Assembly: GCA_052147395.1 (NCBI GenBank)
Contig: JBKQKS010000392.1
Coordinates: 1-64,000 of the forward strand
Length of the DNA: 64,000 nucleotides
Direction of reading: 5' to 3'
Origin: Roseiarcus sp052147395
GTDB lineage: Bacteria > Pseudomonadota > Alphaproteobacteria > Rhizobiales > Beijerinckiaceae
Shown: piece after piece, positions 43,881-51,749 of the stretch
Position numbering within the stretch: the first letter of the stretch is position 1
How the letters are laid out: every line of letters begins with the position of its first letter
The notes under the pieces: generated by a model
Seen by the model: only the letters and a program-made list of their open reading frames with translations
Databases searched by the model: none
Told to the model about the DNA's origin: nothing
Translations under genes and position numbers: made by a program

Positions 43881-44006
43881 GGCGCCATTCTGTAGCCGAG
43901 GTCGTCGACCTCGGTCGGCGCGTAAGCGCCTAATTCTGCACGACTCTTCCAAGCGGAAAGAGCGAGGTCGACGACCTCGCCTACAACGGCGCCTGGGAAT
44001 CTGCCC
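43881..44006. repeat. GAGGTC palindromic dispersed repeat, copy 4
   Basis: The left part GTAGCCGAGGTCGTCGACCTCGG and the right part GAGGTCGACGACCTCGCCTAC are mirrored around GACTCTTCCAAGCGGA. The right end GGCGCCTGGGAATCTGCCC matches the flank of the copies at 9058 and 11732. It lies between the qmoA leader and the chloride-channel remnant. Confidence 0.8.
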
Positions 44007-44124
44007 TGGTTACGACGGTTTTTCGGGCGTGCAGATCTGGACGCGGCCGCGGGGGGACCGATAGGTTGCCCTACCCACGCGCCTTGCCTCTCTATTTCTC
44101 TCGCGCTTCCGGGTTTGACCGAAC

Positions 44125-44345
44125 ATGCCGCGCGCCTTCCGCATCGACCTCCGCCGGGCCAGGACGGGCCTGTTGCAATGGCTCTCGTTGCGCCATTGGC
44201 GGCGGCAGATGGTGTTTTTCGGCGGCGGACTGGCGGTCGGCGTCGCCGCGGTCGGGCTGGCGATGGGTGGCGACCTCGCGCAAGACGCTCTCGATCACGT
44301 GCTGTCGTGGCAGCCGCTGGCGCCGCTGGTGATCGCGCCGCGTAG
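44125..44345 (+). pseudogene. Truncated ClC-type chloride channel gene, N-terminal remnant
   Basis: The translation from the ATG at 44125 (MPRAFRIDLRRARTGLLQWL, then RHWRRQMVFFGGGLAVGVAA and a DLAQDALDHVLSWQPLAPLV stretch) reads like the first 70 residues of an alphaproteobacterial ClC family channel, including the first membrane helix. After nt 44340 the resemblance stops, and the frame runs on into the sulP leader without meaning. The remaining 350 or so residues expected of a ClC protein are absent. The likely history is a deletion or insertion that placed the sulP promoter against this stub. Confidence 0.55.
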
Positions 44346-44420
44346 GGGGGCGGCCACACGGGCGCCCGAACACGGTTCCCGACGCGCGAACGAGGCGGCG
44401 CCCGGCTTGCATACGTTCAA

Positions 44421-44432
44421 ATATCCGAATAT
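44421..44432. promoter_or_regulatory. Shared sulfur-regulon motif, sulP copy
   Basis: The core ATATCCGAATAT, within CAAATATCCGAATATGTTG, lies about 90 bp upstream of the sulP start codon and just past the end of the chloride-channel remnant. It matches the copies before sat, qmoA and aprB. Confidence 0.7.
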
Positions 44433-44521
44433 GTTGGAGCGATATCACCTTTTTGTGTTCCGTTCGATCGCGCGCCCAGGCCCGGGTGGAACTCGGCCGC
44501 GCGTCGGGGAGAGGGGGAGGG

Positions 44522-46336
44522 ATGTCCGACGCGGCCCTATCGGCATGGCGCCGTATCAATCCGGAAACGGTGTTTCCGTTTCTGGGGTGGCGCAAGCTCT
44601 TCAGCGGCGTCCAAATGCGCGCCGATCTGATGGCCGGTGTCACCGGCGCGCTCGTGGTTCTGCCGCAGGGCGTGGCGTTCGCCTCCATCGCCGGCATGCC
44701 GCCGCAATACGGCCTCTACGCCAGCATCGTGCCGACGATCATCGCCGCGCTGTTCGGCTCGTCCTGGCATCTCGTCGCCGGGCCGAGCACCACGGCCTCG
44801 CTGGTGTTGTTCGCCGCGCTGACCGATTTTGCGCAGCCGGGGTCGCAGCATTATGTCGAACTGGCGATCACGCTGGGTGCGATGGCGGGCGTCATCGAAC
44901 TCTCGCTCGGCTTGTTCCGCCTCGGCGGGCTCGTCAATTTCATCTCGCATACGGTGGTGGTCGGCTATACCGCGGGCGTCGGCATCCTCATCATGACGAC
45001 GCAATTGCGCAATTTCTTCGGGCTCGACATTCCCAAGACGAGCGTGTTCGTCGATGCGCTGCGATCGACCTTTGTCAATCTGCACCATTTGTCGATCATG
45101 GTGACGGTCGTGGCGGCGGCGACGCTGGTGGGCGGCGTGCTCTCGCGCCGCTACATCAAGAGAATCCCTTACATGATGCCCGCCATCCTCGCCGGTTGCG
45201 TCGCCGGCGTGATCGCCAACGCCTTCATGCCGGGTTCGGTGTCGACGGTGGGCGCGTTGCCGCGCTCGCTGCCGCCGCTGTCGGCGCCGAGCTTCAGTTG
45301 GGATGACTGGGTGATGCTGACGCCGACGGCGTTGGCGATCGCCATCGCCGCGCTCAACGAGGTCGTCTCGATCGGCCGAGCGTTGGCGATCCGCTCCGAG
45401 CAGCGCCTCGACGTCAACCAGGAGTTCATCGGGCAGGGGCTCGCCAACCTGATCGGGTCGTTCTTCTCCGGTTACGTCGTCTCGGGCTCGTTCAACCGCA
45501 GCGCGCTCAACTACGAATCCGGCGCAAAGTCGCCGATGTCGGCGATGTTCGCCGGCGTCTTGCTCGCCGCCGTGCTGGTGTTCGCTGCGCCGCTCGCGGC
45601 TTATCTGCCGCATGCGGCGATGGCGGCCTCGCTCGAACTGGTCGGCTGGAGCCTCATCGACCAGAAGAGTCTCAAGCGCATCTGGGCCAGCGGTTGGTCC
45701 GAGCGCGGCGTGCTCATGATGACGATCGGCGTAGCGCTGTTCATCCAGGTTCAGGCGGCGATTCTCGCCGGCGTCGCGCTGTCGCTGGTCATGTATCTCT
45801 ACCGCACGTCGAACCCGCAATTGCGCCCGCGCGTGCCCGATCCCAATGACGACAGCCGCAAGTTCATCGACGCCGGGCCCGGCGCGCCCGAATGCCCGCA
45901 GTTCCGCCTCGCGCGGCTCGACGGCTCGATCTATTTCGGCGCCGTCAATTCGTTCCGCGACGCGATCGTCGCCTTCGAGCGCGAGCGGCCGGAATGCAAG
46001 CGCTACGGCGTCATCATGCGCGGCGTCAATTTCATCGACCTCGCCGGCGCGGAGGCGCTCGCCATCGAGGCGCGGCGGCTGACGGCGCGCGGCGGCGCGC
46101 TCTACATCATCAATATCAAGGAACGGCCTCTCGAGTTCCTGGAGCGCGGCGCCTATGTCGACGAGATCGGCCGCGACCGGGTGTTTCTCACCAAGACCAA
46201 GGCGTTGAGCGAGATCTACAAGGATTTCGACTACGAGATCTGCGGCCGCTGCGAGCTCAGGGTGTTCCGCGAATGTTCGCGCTACGGCCGGGCGCCGTTC
46301 GCGGACGACGAGGGGCGCGAGTCCCGGACGGGCTAG
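44522..46336 (+). CDS. SulP family sulfate permease with STAS domain
   Basis: A 604-residue SulP/SLC26 transporter. The N-terminal two thirds contain 10-12 hydrophobic segments with family blocks LMAGVTGALVVLPQGVAFAS, MPPQYGLYASIVPTII and SGSFNRSALNYESGAKSP. The C-terminus is a STAS domain (FRLARLDGSIYFGAVNSF, GVNFIDLAGAEALAIEARRL), ending in a Cys-containing tail (CGRCELRVFRECSRYG). The ATG at 44522 has GGGGGAGGG just upstream. The sulfur motif in its promoter and the position next to qmo genes suggest it moves sulfate, probably exporting the end product of sulfur oxidation, or bicarbonate. Direction cannot be read from sequence. Confidence 0.92.
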   Translation: MSDAALSAWRRINPETVFPFLGWRKLFSGVQMRADLMAGVTGALVVLPQGVAFASIAGMPPQYGLYASIVPTIIAALFGSSWHLVAGPSTTASLVLFAALTDFAQPGSQHYVELAITLGAMAGVIELSLGLFRLGGLVNFISHTVVVGYTAGVGILIMTTQLRNFFGLDIPKTSVFVDALRSTFVNLHHLSIMVTVVAAATLVGGVLSRRYIKRIPYMMPAILAGCVAGVIANAFMPGSVSTVGALPRSLPPLSAPSFSWDDWVMLTPTALAIAIAALNEVVSIGRALAIRSEQRLDVNQEFIGQGLANLIGSFFSGYVVSGSFNRSALNYESGAKSPMSAMFAGVLLAAVLVFAAPLAAYLPHAAMAASLELVGWSLIDQKSLKRIWASGWSERGVLMMTIGVALFIQVQAAILAGVALSLVMYLYRTSNPQLRPRVPDPNDDSRKFIDAGPGAPECPQFRLARLDGSIYFGAVNSFRDAIVAFERERPECKRYGVIMRGVNFIDLAGAEALAIEARRLTARGGALYIINIKERPLEFLERGAYVDEIGRDRVFLTKTKALSEIYKDFDYEICGRCELRVFRECSRYGRAPFADDEGRESRTG

Positions 46337-46461
46337 CGGCGCCAAATGCTGGCCCGCGGTCCGGCGAGTTTGCGCGTCGCGAGCTCCGGGACGACCCTCG
46401 AGCCGACGTCCGGCGCCGCAAACGAGAACTCTGCCGGGGCCCGCGTCGTCGAGGCGGGCCG

Positions 46462-46980
46462 TCAGCCGGCGCGCCAAGCGGCGCGCGCGCCGAGCGCGGC
46501 GAGCGCGGCGGAAATCAGGACGTTCCAGTTGGCGAGGCTGAGGCCGAAAATGCGCAGCGCCACCTCGTCGCAACGCACGACCTTCACGCTCTGCAGCTGC
46601 GCGAGCAGATCGGCGGCGTTGGCGGGGCCGTTCACAGCGGAGCCGGCGCACGCCGTCGGCCCCGGCCAAAGCTTCATTTCGACGCCGGAGTGATAGATCG
46701 CGAGCGCGACATTGGCGGCGAACATCAGCGCCAACGCCGCGAGGCCGATGCGCAACACGAGGCTAGGCGTCGAAGCCCGCGTCAGCGCGGCGATGAGCAG
46801 CGCGAGCGGCATGCCAGCGTAATAGGCGTAGCGCTGTTGGTAGCAGAGGTCGCAGGGGTGGAAGCCCAGCGCCTGGAAAATCCAGGCGCCGCCGATCGCC
46901 GCGCCGGCGACGGCGAGGATGGCGAGCGAAGTCGCAGCGGGCGTCGCGGGCAAGTAACGCTCGAACACGCGGGGCCTCAC
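46462..46980 (-). CDS. dsbB: Disulfide bond formation protein B
   Basis: DsbB reoxidises DsbA in the periplasm and passes the electrons to quinone. The 172-residue protein has four hydrophobic segments. The first redox pair is GFHPCDLCYQQRYAYY, the CxxC form seen in alphaproteobacteria, and the second is CAGSA with the later VVRCDEVALR. A GTG start at 46980 overlaps the stop of the upstream YqaA-like gene (GTGA), implying coupling. The length matches the family. Confidence 0.88.
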   Translation of the reverse strand: MRPRVFERYLPATPAATSLAILAVAGAAIGGAWIFQALGFHPCDLCYQQRYAYYAGMPLALLIAALTRASTPSLVLRIGLAALALMFAANVALAIYHSGVEMKLWPGPTACAGSAVNGPANAADLLAQLQSVKVVRCDEVALRIFGLSLANWNVLISAALAALGARAAWRAG

Positions 46981-47558
46981 AACGCATGCGCGGCGATAAA
47001 AAACCCGCCGACGACGATCAAAGCCATGATGGTGAGGAAAGCGGCGAAATGCCGCTCGAGCGCAGTGCGCAGCGGGTCGCCGAAATGGTTGAGCGCCGCG
47101 GCGAGCACGAAGAACCGGCCGCCGCGCGTGATCAGCGACAACAGCACGAACAGCGGAAAATTGTAGCCGAGCAGGCCGCTCATGATCGTGACCAGCTTGA
47201 ACGGGATCGGCGTGAAGCCCTTGACCAGGATCAGCAGCGCGCCCCAGTGCGCATAGAGATCGCGTAAGCTCGCCACCCGCTCGCCATAGCCGTAGAGATG
47301 GATGAGCCATTGCCCGAGCGTGTCGTAGAGCAGGGCGCCGATGCCATATCCAACCATGCCGCCGATGACCGAGGCGAGCGTCGCAATGAGGGCGAACCGC
47401 CACGCCTTCTTCGGCTCGGCGAGCGACATCGGCGCGAGAATCATGTCGGGCGGTATCGGAAACACCGAGCTCTCGGTGAACGCCACGGCGGCGAGCGCAT
47501 AAGGCGCGTTGGGGCTCTGCGCCAGCGCGATCAGATAGTCATAGAGACGTTTGAACAT
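46977..47558 (-). CDS. YqaA-like membrane protein (VTT/DedA-related)
   Basis: A 193-residue integral membrane protein of the VTT (DedA/SNARE-associated) group, YqaA branch. Typical blocks are FTESSVFPIPPDMILAPM, the re-entrant loop region, and LILVKGFTPIPFKLVTIMSG with the conserved Arg-equivalent segment LITRGGRFFVLAA. Relatives act in lipid scrambling or envelope homeostasis. It overlaps dsbB by 4 bp and is preceded by eda after only 7 bp, so the three minus-strand genes form one transcript. Confidence 0.87.
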   Translation of the reverse strand: MFKRLYDYLIALAQSPNAPYALAAVAFTESSVFPIPPDMILAPMSLAEPKKAWRFALIATLASVIGGMVGYGIGALLYDTLGQWLIHLYGYGERVASLRDLYAHWGALLILVKGFTPIPFKLVTIMSGLLGYNFPLFVLLSLITRGGRFFVLAAALNHFGDPLRTALERHFAAFLTIMALIVVGGFFIAAHAL

Positions 47559-47565
47559 GCCCGGG

Positions 47566-48216
47566 TCAACCAGCTCGTTGCAAAGAAGCGGCCTCGCGCG
47601 CGAGAGCCTCGACTTCGGCGTAGTTGCGCGCCTGCAGCGCCGCCTTGGGCAGCATCCACGAGCCGCCGACGCACATGACATTGGAGAGCGCGAGATAGGC
47701 CGGCGCTTTGGCCAGATCGATGCCGCCGGTCGGACAGAACACCAGATCCGGCAACGGCGCGGCGATCGAAGCGAGCAACTTCACGCCCCCCACCGCCTCG
47801 GCGGGGAACAGTTTCAGGGCGCGGAAGCCGCGGTCGCTGAGCGCCATCGCCTCGGAGGGCGTCGCGCAGCCGGGGAGGAACGGGACCGGGGCGGCGGCGG
47901 CGGCGTCGGCGAGCCGTGGGGACGCGCCGGGGCTCACCAGAAAGCGCGCGCCGGCGTCGATCGCCTCGCCGATCTGCTTGGGATCGACGACGGTGCCGGC
48001 GCCGACATAGGCGCCGGGGACTTCCTTGGCGATCGCCTCGATCGCCTCCAGCGCGGCGGATGTGCGCAGCGTCACCTCGATCGCACGCAGGCCGCCGGCG
48101 ACCAGCGCCCGGGCTTGGCCCAGTGCGTCCTCGACATCGCGCACTGTCAAAACGGGAATGACGGGAGCGAGCTGCATGATGCGCAACGTTTCGGCGTGGC
48201 GGGCGTCGACGGACAT
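47566..48216 (-). CDS. eda: 2-dehydro-3-deoxyphosphogluconate aldolase
   Basis: KDPG aldolase splits 2-keto-3-deoxy-6-phosphogluconate into pyruvate and glyceraldehyde-3-phosphate, the last step of the Entner-Doudoroff route. The 216-residue protein has the catalytic Glu in IEVTLRT (E47) and the Schiff-base Lys in ALKLFPAE (K135), plus the family block FLPGCATPSEAM. The partner gene edd is not in the window. The start at 48216 faces the divergent cobT gene across 351 bp. Confidence 0.92.
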   Translation of the reverse strand: MSVDARHAETLRIMQLAPVIPVLTVRDVEDALGQARALVAGGLRAIEVTLRTSAALEAIEAIAKEVPGAYVGAGTVVDPKQIGEAIDAGARFLVSPGASPRLADAAAAAPVPFLPGCATPSEAMALSDRGFRALKLFPAEAVGGVKLLASIAAPLPDLVFCPTGGIDLAKAPAYLALSNVMCVGGSWMLPKAALQARNYAEVEALAREAASLQRAG

Positions 48217-48567
48217 GAGCGCTCTCCGATTCGCGCGCCTGCGTCTAAGCACGAAACGCGCCGCATTCCAACCGCGCCTGCGGGGCGTTGCCCCCCTCGT
48301 CGCCGATATTGTGTGTCTCGATGCGGGAGCGTCGTCCCCGTCGATATCGCGATGGAGGCGGCAGGCGCCGCTGGCTCCGGATGGACGGAAACCGCGGCGG
48401 ATCAGCGCGATCCGCGTCCGGCCCGCTGCTTGTCGGCAGTGCGGATCGCGAGATCGCCGACGTTTGCGTCGGCGAGACCGTCCTGCGCACGCTCCGCAAC
48501 GCTCGCCTTGCAGCGTTCGGCCGCGGCGGCCTATAGATGGCCAACCGCTGGAGAGCCAAGTATCGCC
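48217..48567. other. Divergent promoter region of eda and cobT
   Basis: A gap of 351 bp between two divergent genes. It must hold both promoters, but I could not assign boxes. Open frames on the plus strand here are rich in Arg and Gly and look like by-products of GC content. Confidence 0.35.
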
Positions 48568-50487
48568 ATGTCGACCCTCGACGTCAAACCTACCAACCGC
48601 AAGCCTGGAGGCAAGCTGGATACGGGGGTCGAGCCGTTCAAGCGGGCGCTCACGATCGCGACCCGCGCCATGGCGCGGCGGCCGGATCTCGAGGTCGCGT
48701 TCTCCGCGGACAAGCCGGCGCTGGTCACCGGCGCCGAAGGCGCGCGCGCGCGTCTGCCCGAGCCGCCCAAGAAGCCCAACGCGCGCGAAGCTGCGATCCT
48801 GCGCGGGCTCGCCGATTCGATGGCGCTCAGGCTCGCCTGCCACAGCGACACGATCCACAGGCGGCACCAGCCGCAGGATCCCTCCGCCCGGGCGTTGTTC
48901 GACGCCGTCGAGCAGGCGCGGGTCGAGGCGATCGGGTCGCTGCGCATGGCGGGCGTCGCCGCGAACCTCACCGCGATGCTCGACGACCGCTACCACCGCG
49001 CCCCGTTCTCCGAGGCGCGCGACCGCAACGAGGCGCCGATCGAGGACGCGGTGGCGATGATGGTGCGCGAGCGGCTCACCGGCCAGAAGCCGCCCGGCGG
49101 CGCCGAGCGCGTCGTCGAGCTGTGGCGCCCGCATGTCGAAGCCAAGGCTGCCGCTGCGCTCGACAAGCTCGGCCGCTCGCTGCTCGATCAACGCGCCTTC
49201 GCCAAGGCCGTGCACCGTCTGCTCGCCTCGCTCGACATGGCCAACGACGCGGAGAACGAATCCGACGAGAGCGAACAGTCCGAGGACCAGAACGCGCCGC
49301 CCGACAACGCCGACCAGGCGGAAGGGGAGGGCGAGGAGCAGTCCTCCTCCGAACAGATGGAGATGGAAGTTTCCGACGAGAAGGCCGAGGACATCGAGGA
49401 AGGCGCCATGGAGGCCGCGGAGGCGCCGTCGGCGGAACTTCCCGAAGAGACCGACGCCGGCGACTCGGAGGAGGCGAGCGAGAACCGCCCGAACACAGCG
49501 CCCGCCAGCGAGCGCCGCGGTCCCGAATACAAGGCCTACACGACCAAATTCGACGAGTTGGTCAACGCCGAGGAGCTTTGCGACCCCGAGGAATTGCAGC
49601 GGCTGCGCGACTATCTCGACAAGCAGCTGCAGAATCTCTCCAGCGTCGTCGCGCGGCTGGCCAATCGCCTGCAGCGCCGGCTGCTCGCGCAGCAGAACCG
49701 CTCCTGGGAGTTCGACCTCGAGGAGGGCGTGCTCGACTCCGCGCGGCTGACGCGCATCATCATCGATCCGCAGCAGCCGCTGTCGTTCAAGCGCGAAAAG
49801 GACATGGACTTCCGCGACACGGTGGTGACCTTGCTGCTCGACAACTCGGGTTCCATGCGCGGGCGTCCCATCACTGTGGCGGCGACCTGCGCCGACATTC
49901 TCGCCCGCACGCTGGAGCGCTGCGGCGTCAAGGTCGAGATCCTCGGCTTCACGACGCGGGCGTGGAAGGGCGGGCAGTCGCGCGAGGCCTGGTTGCAGGC
50001 CGGCAAGCCGGCGAATCCCGGGCGTCTCAACGACCTGCGCCATCTCGTCTACAAGTCCGCGGATGCGCCGTGGCGACGGGTGCGCAAGAATCTCGGGCTG
50101 ATGATGCGCGAGGGGCTGCTCAAAGAGAACATCGACGGCGAGGCCCTGGATTGGGCGCATCAACGGCTGCTCGGGCGCCCCGAGCAGCGTAAGATCCTGA
50201 TGATGATCTCCGACGGGGCGCCGGTCGACGATTCGACGCTGTCGGTCAACGCCGGCAATTATCTCGAGCGCCATTTGAGACGGGTGATCGAGGAGATCGA
50301 GACCCGTTCGCCGGTCGAACTGATCGCCATCGGCATCGGGCACGACGTGACGCGCTATTACCGCCGCGCGCTGACGATCGTCGACGCCGAGGAGCTGGGC
50401 GGCGCGATGACGGAGAAGCTCGCGGAGTTGTTCGACGAGCACGCGGAGCCGGCGCCGGCGCCGCGCCGCGGCCGCCGGGCGGCGTGA
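48568..50487 (+). CDS. cobT: Cobaltochelatase subunit CobT
   Basis: CobT works with CobS (an AAA+ pair) and CobN to insert cobalt into hydrogenobyrinate a,c-diamide in aerobic cobalamin synthesis. The 639-residue protein has the CobT N-terminal region (GVEPFKRALTIATRAMARRP), a very acidic middle (about residues 225-320, with QSEDQNAPPDNADQAEGEGE), and a C-terminal von Willebrand A domain with the metal site LLLDNSGSMRGRPI and MMISDGAPVDDST. cobS, often the upstream neighbour, is not in the window. The ATG at 48568 gives the expected MSTLDVKPTNRKPGG. Confidence 0.93.
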   Translation: MSTLDVKPTNRKPGGKLDTGVEPFKRALTIATRAMARRPDLEVAFSADKPALVTGAEGARARLPEPPKKPNAREAAILRGLADSMALRLACHSDTIHRRHQPQDPSARALFDAVEQARVEAIGSLRMAGVAANLTAMLDDRYHRAPFSEARDRNEAPIEDAVAMMVRERLTGQKPPGGAERVVELWRPHVEAKAAAALDKLGRSLLDQRAFAKAVHRLLASLDMANDAENESDESEQSEDQNAPPDNADQAEGEGEEQSSSEQMEMEVSDEKAEDIEEGAMEAAEAPSAELPEETDAGDSEEASENRPNTAPASERRGPEYKAYTTKFDELVNAEELCDPEELQRLRDYLDKQLQNLSSVVARLANRLQRRLLAQQNRSWEFDLEEGVLDSARLTRIIIDPQQPLSFKREKDMDFRDTVVTLLLDNSGSMRGRPITVAATCADILARTLERCGVKVEILGFTTRAWKGGQSREAWLQAGKPANPGRLNDLRHLVYKSADAPWRRVRKNLGLMMREGLLKENIDGEALDWAHQRLLGRPEQRKILMMISDGAPVDDSTLSVNAGNYLERHLRRVIEEIETRSPVELIAIGIGHDVTRYYRRALTIVDAEELGGAMTEKLAELFDEHAEPAPAPRRGRRAA

Positions 50488-50630
50488 GCCTTGGCTTCGG
50501 CAGAATTCGGCGCCGGGCGCTGCCGCACGGTCACAAAATAAGCGCATCTGGCGGGCAGAGCCACGAGGTCGAGCGGGGCCGGCGCGATTCGACCGCCCCG
50601 CCAGATAGGTGCGAGGAAACCATTCGTACG

Positions 50631-51461
50631 ATGATTTGGCGCCGACTCGCCTTCGCCGCTCTCACCAGCGCCGGATTGGCGCTCGTGGCCGCTCCCGTCG
50701 CTGCGCAGCAGTCCGACGATGCGCCGTTCGATCTGCATGCGCCGGGGAAATCGGCCACGCCGAAGCCGAAGGCTAGGGAAGCCGAGGCGGTCGACAAGGG
50801 GACGAAAGCGCTCGAGGAGGCGCCCGAGAGCGACGCCGACTCGATCGACCAGCCGCCGGCGGAGCCGTCCTCCGTCGCGAGCGCCAGCAACGACGCCAAG
50901 GCGCAACTCGCGGCGGCGGACGTCGTCGCCAAAGCGAACGCCTTTCTGGACAGCGCACGGGTGATGACGGCCGATTTCGTCCAGATCGGCCCCGAAGGCA
51001 GGCGTTCCGAGGGAAGCCTTTATATTTCGCGTCCCGGCAAGATGCTGTTCCGCTACAATCCGCCGAGCCCGCTCGAGGTGGTCGCGGACGGCCGCACCGT
51101 AGCGGTGCGCGACCAGAATCTCGGGACTCAGGACCTCTATCTGATCGGCCAGACGCCGCTCAAATTCCTGCTCAGCGACCATATCGATCTCGCCAAGGAC
51201 ACCAAACTCGAGCGCGTCGAGGTCGACAGCCATTCGGCGAGGATCGAGATCGAGGACAAGGCGACGTTCGGCGGCACGTCGGACATCACGCTGGTGTTCG
51301 ACCCCGATACTTTTGCGCTAAAGCAGTGGACGGTAGTCGATCCCCAGGGTTTCCACACGGTGGTGACGCTGTTCGATTTAGACCTCGTGTCCAAACCCGA
51401 TCCCGGCCTTTTCCACATCGACGCCACGATTCCACTCGGCGCCGCGTCTCATGGCCGCTGA
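50631..51461 (+). CDS. lolA: Outer-membrane lipoprotein carrier protein LolA-like
   Basis: LolA shuttles lipoproteins through the periplasm. The 276-residue protein has a signal peptide (LAFAALTSAGLALVAAPVAA), then an unusual Pro/Ala/Glu-rich linker of about 70 residues (KSATPKPKAREAEAVDKGTK). The LolA fold follows: VMTADFVQIGPEGRRSEGSL, YISRPGKMLFRYNPPSPLEV, GQTPLKFLLSDHIDL and ITLVFDPDTFALKQWTVVDP. The ATG at 50631 is the first that gives a proper signal peptide. The linker makes it longer than the standard 200-residue form. Confidence 0.88.
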   Translation: MIWRRLAFAALTSAGLALVAAPVAAQQSDDAPFDLHAPGKSATPKPKAREAEAVDKGTKALEEAPESDADSIDQPPAEPSSVASASNDAKAQLAAADVVAKANAFLDSARVMTADFVQIGPEGRRSEGSLYISRPGKMLFRYNPPSPLEVVADGRTVAVRDQNLGTQDLYLIGQTPLKFLLSDHIDLAKDTKLERVEVDSHSARIEIEDKATFGGTSDITLVFDPDTFALKQWTVVDPQGFHTVVTLFDLDLVSKPDPGLFHIDATIPLGAASHGR

Positions 51462-51510
51462 GCGAAGCCGACTTTACGCCGTGAGCTGCGCCGCCTATAA
51501 GCGGCGGCGC

Positions 51511-51584
51511 GCGGGTGTAGCTCAATGGCAGAGCAGCAGCCTTCCAAGCTGAATACGAGGGTTCGATTCCCTCTACCCGCTCCA
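51511..51584 (+). tRNA. tRNA-Gly (anticodon TCC)
   Basis: A complete 74-nt cloverleaf including the encoded CCA. The acceptor stem pairs GCGGGTG (51511-51517) with TACCCGC (51574-51580), with a G-T wobble at the inner end. The D arm contains TAGCTCAATGGCAGAGCA, the anticodon loop is CTTCCAA with TCC at 51543-51545, and the T arm reads GAGGGTTCGATTCCCTC. It lies 49 bp after lolA on the same strand. Confidence 0.97.
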
Positions 51585-51670
51585 GCACTTAGCTCAAATC
51601 GCTGGTCGATTTAGCCCCTCTTTAGGTAACTCCCAAGCCGGGGTCGTTGGCGGTTACCTCCGTTTACGCA

Positions 51671-51733
51671 ATTCGCGCGAAACTGTTTGATTCGAAAGGC
51701 GAGGTTCGCGCGAGCGGAATCCCTTTGCGCTCG
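51671..51733. repeat. TTCGCGCGAA-type dispersed repeat, copy 3
   Basis: A shorter relative of the copies at 21530 and 30421: ATTCGCGCGAAACTGTTTG, then TTCGAAAGGCGAGGTTCGCG and GAGCGGAATCCC. It lies 17 bp from the end of the minus-strand kinase gene, again at a gene 3' end. Confidence 0.7.
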
Positions 51734-51749
51734 CCGACGGCATGAGCTT

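Noticed and set aside
44125..45306. Chloride-channel frame continuing into sulP as a single fusion gene
   Set aside because: The channel stub and sulP are in different frames, and sulP has its own strong ribosome binding site and start at 44522.
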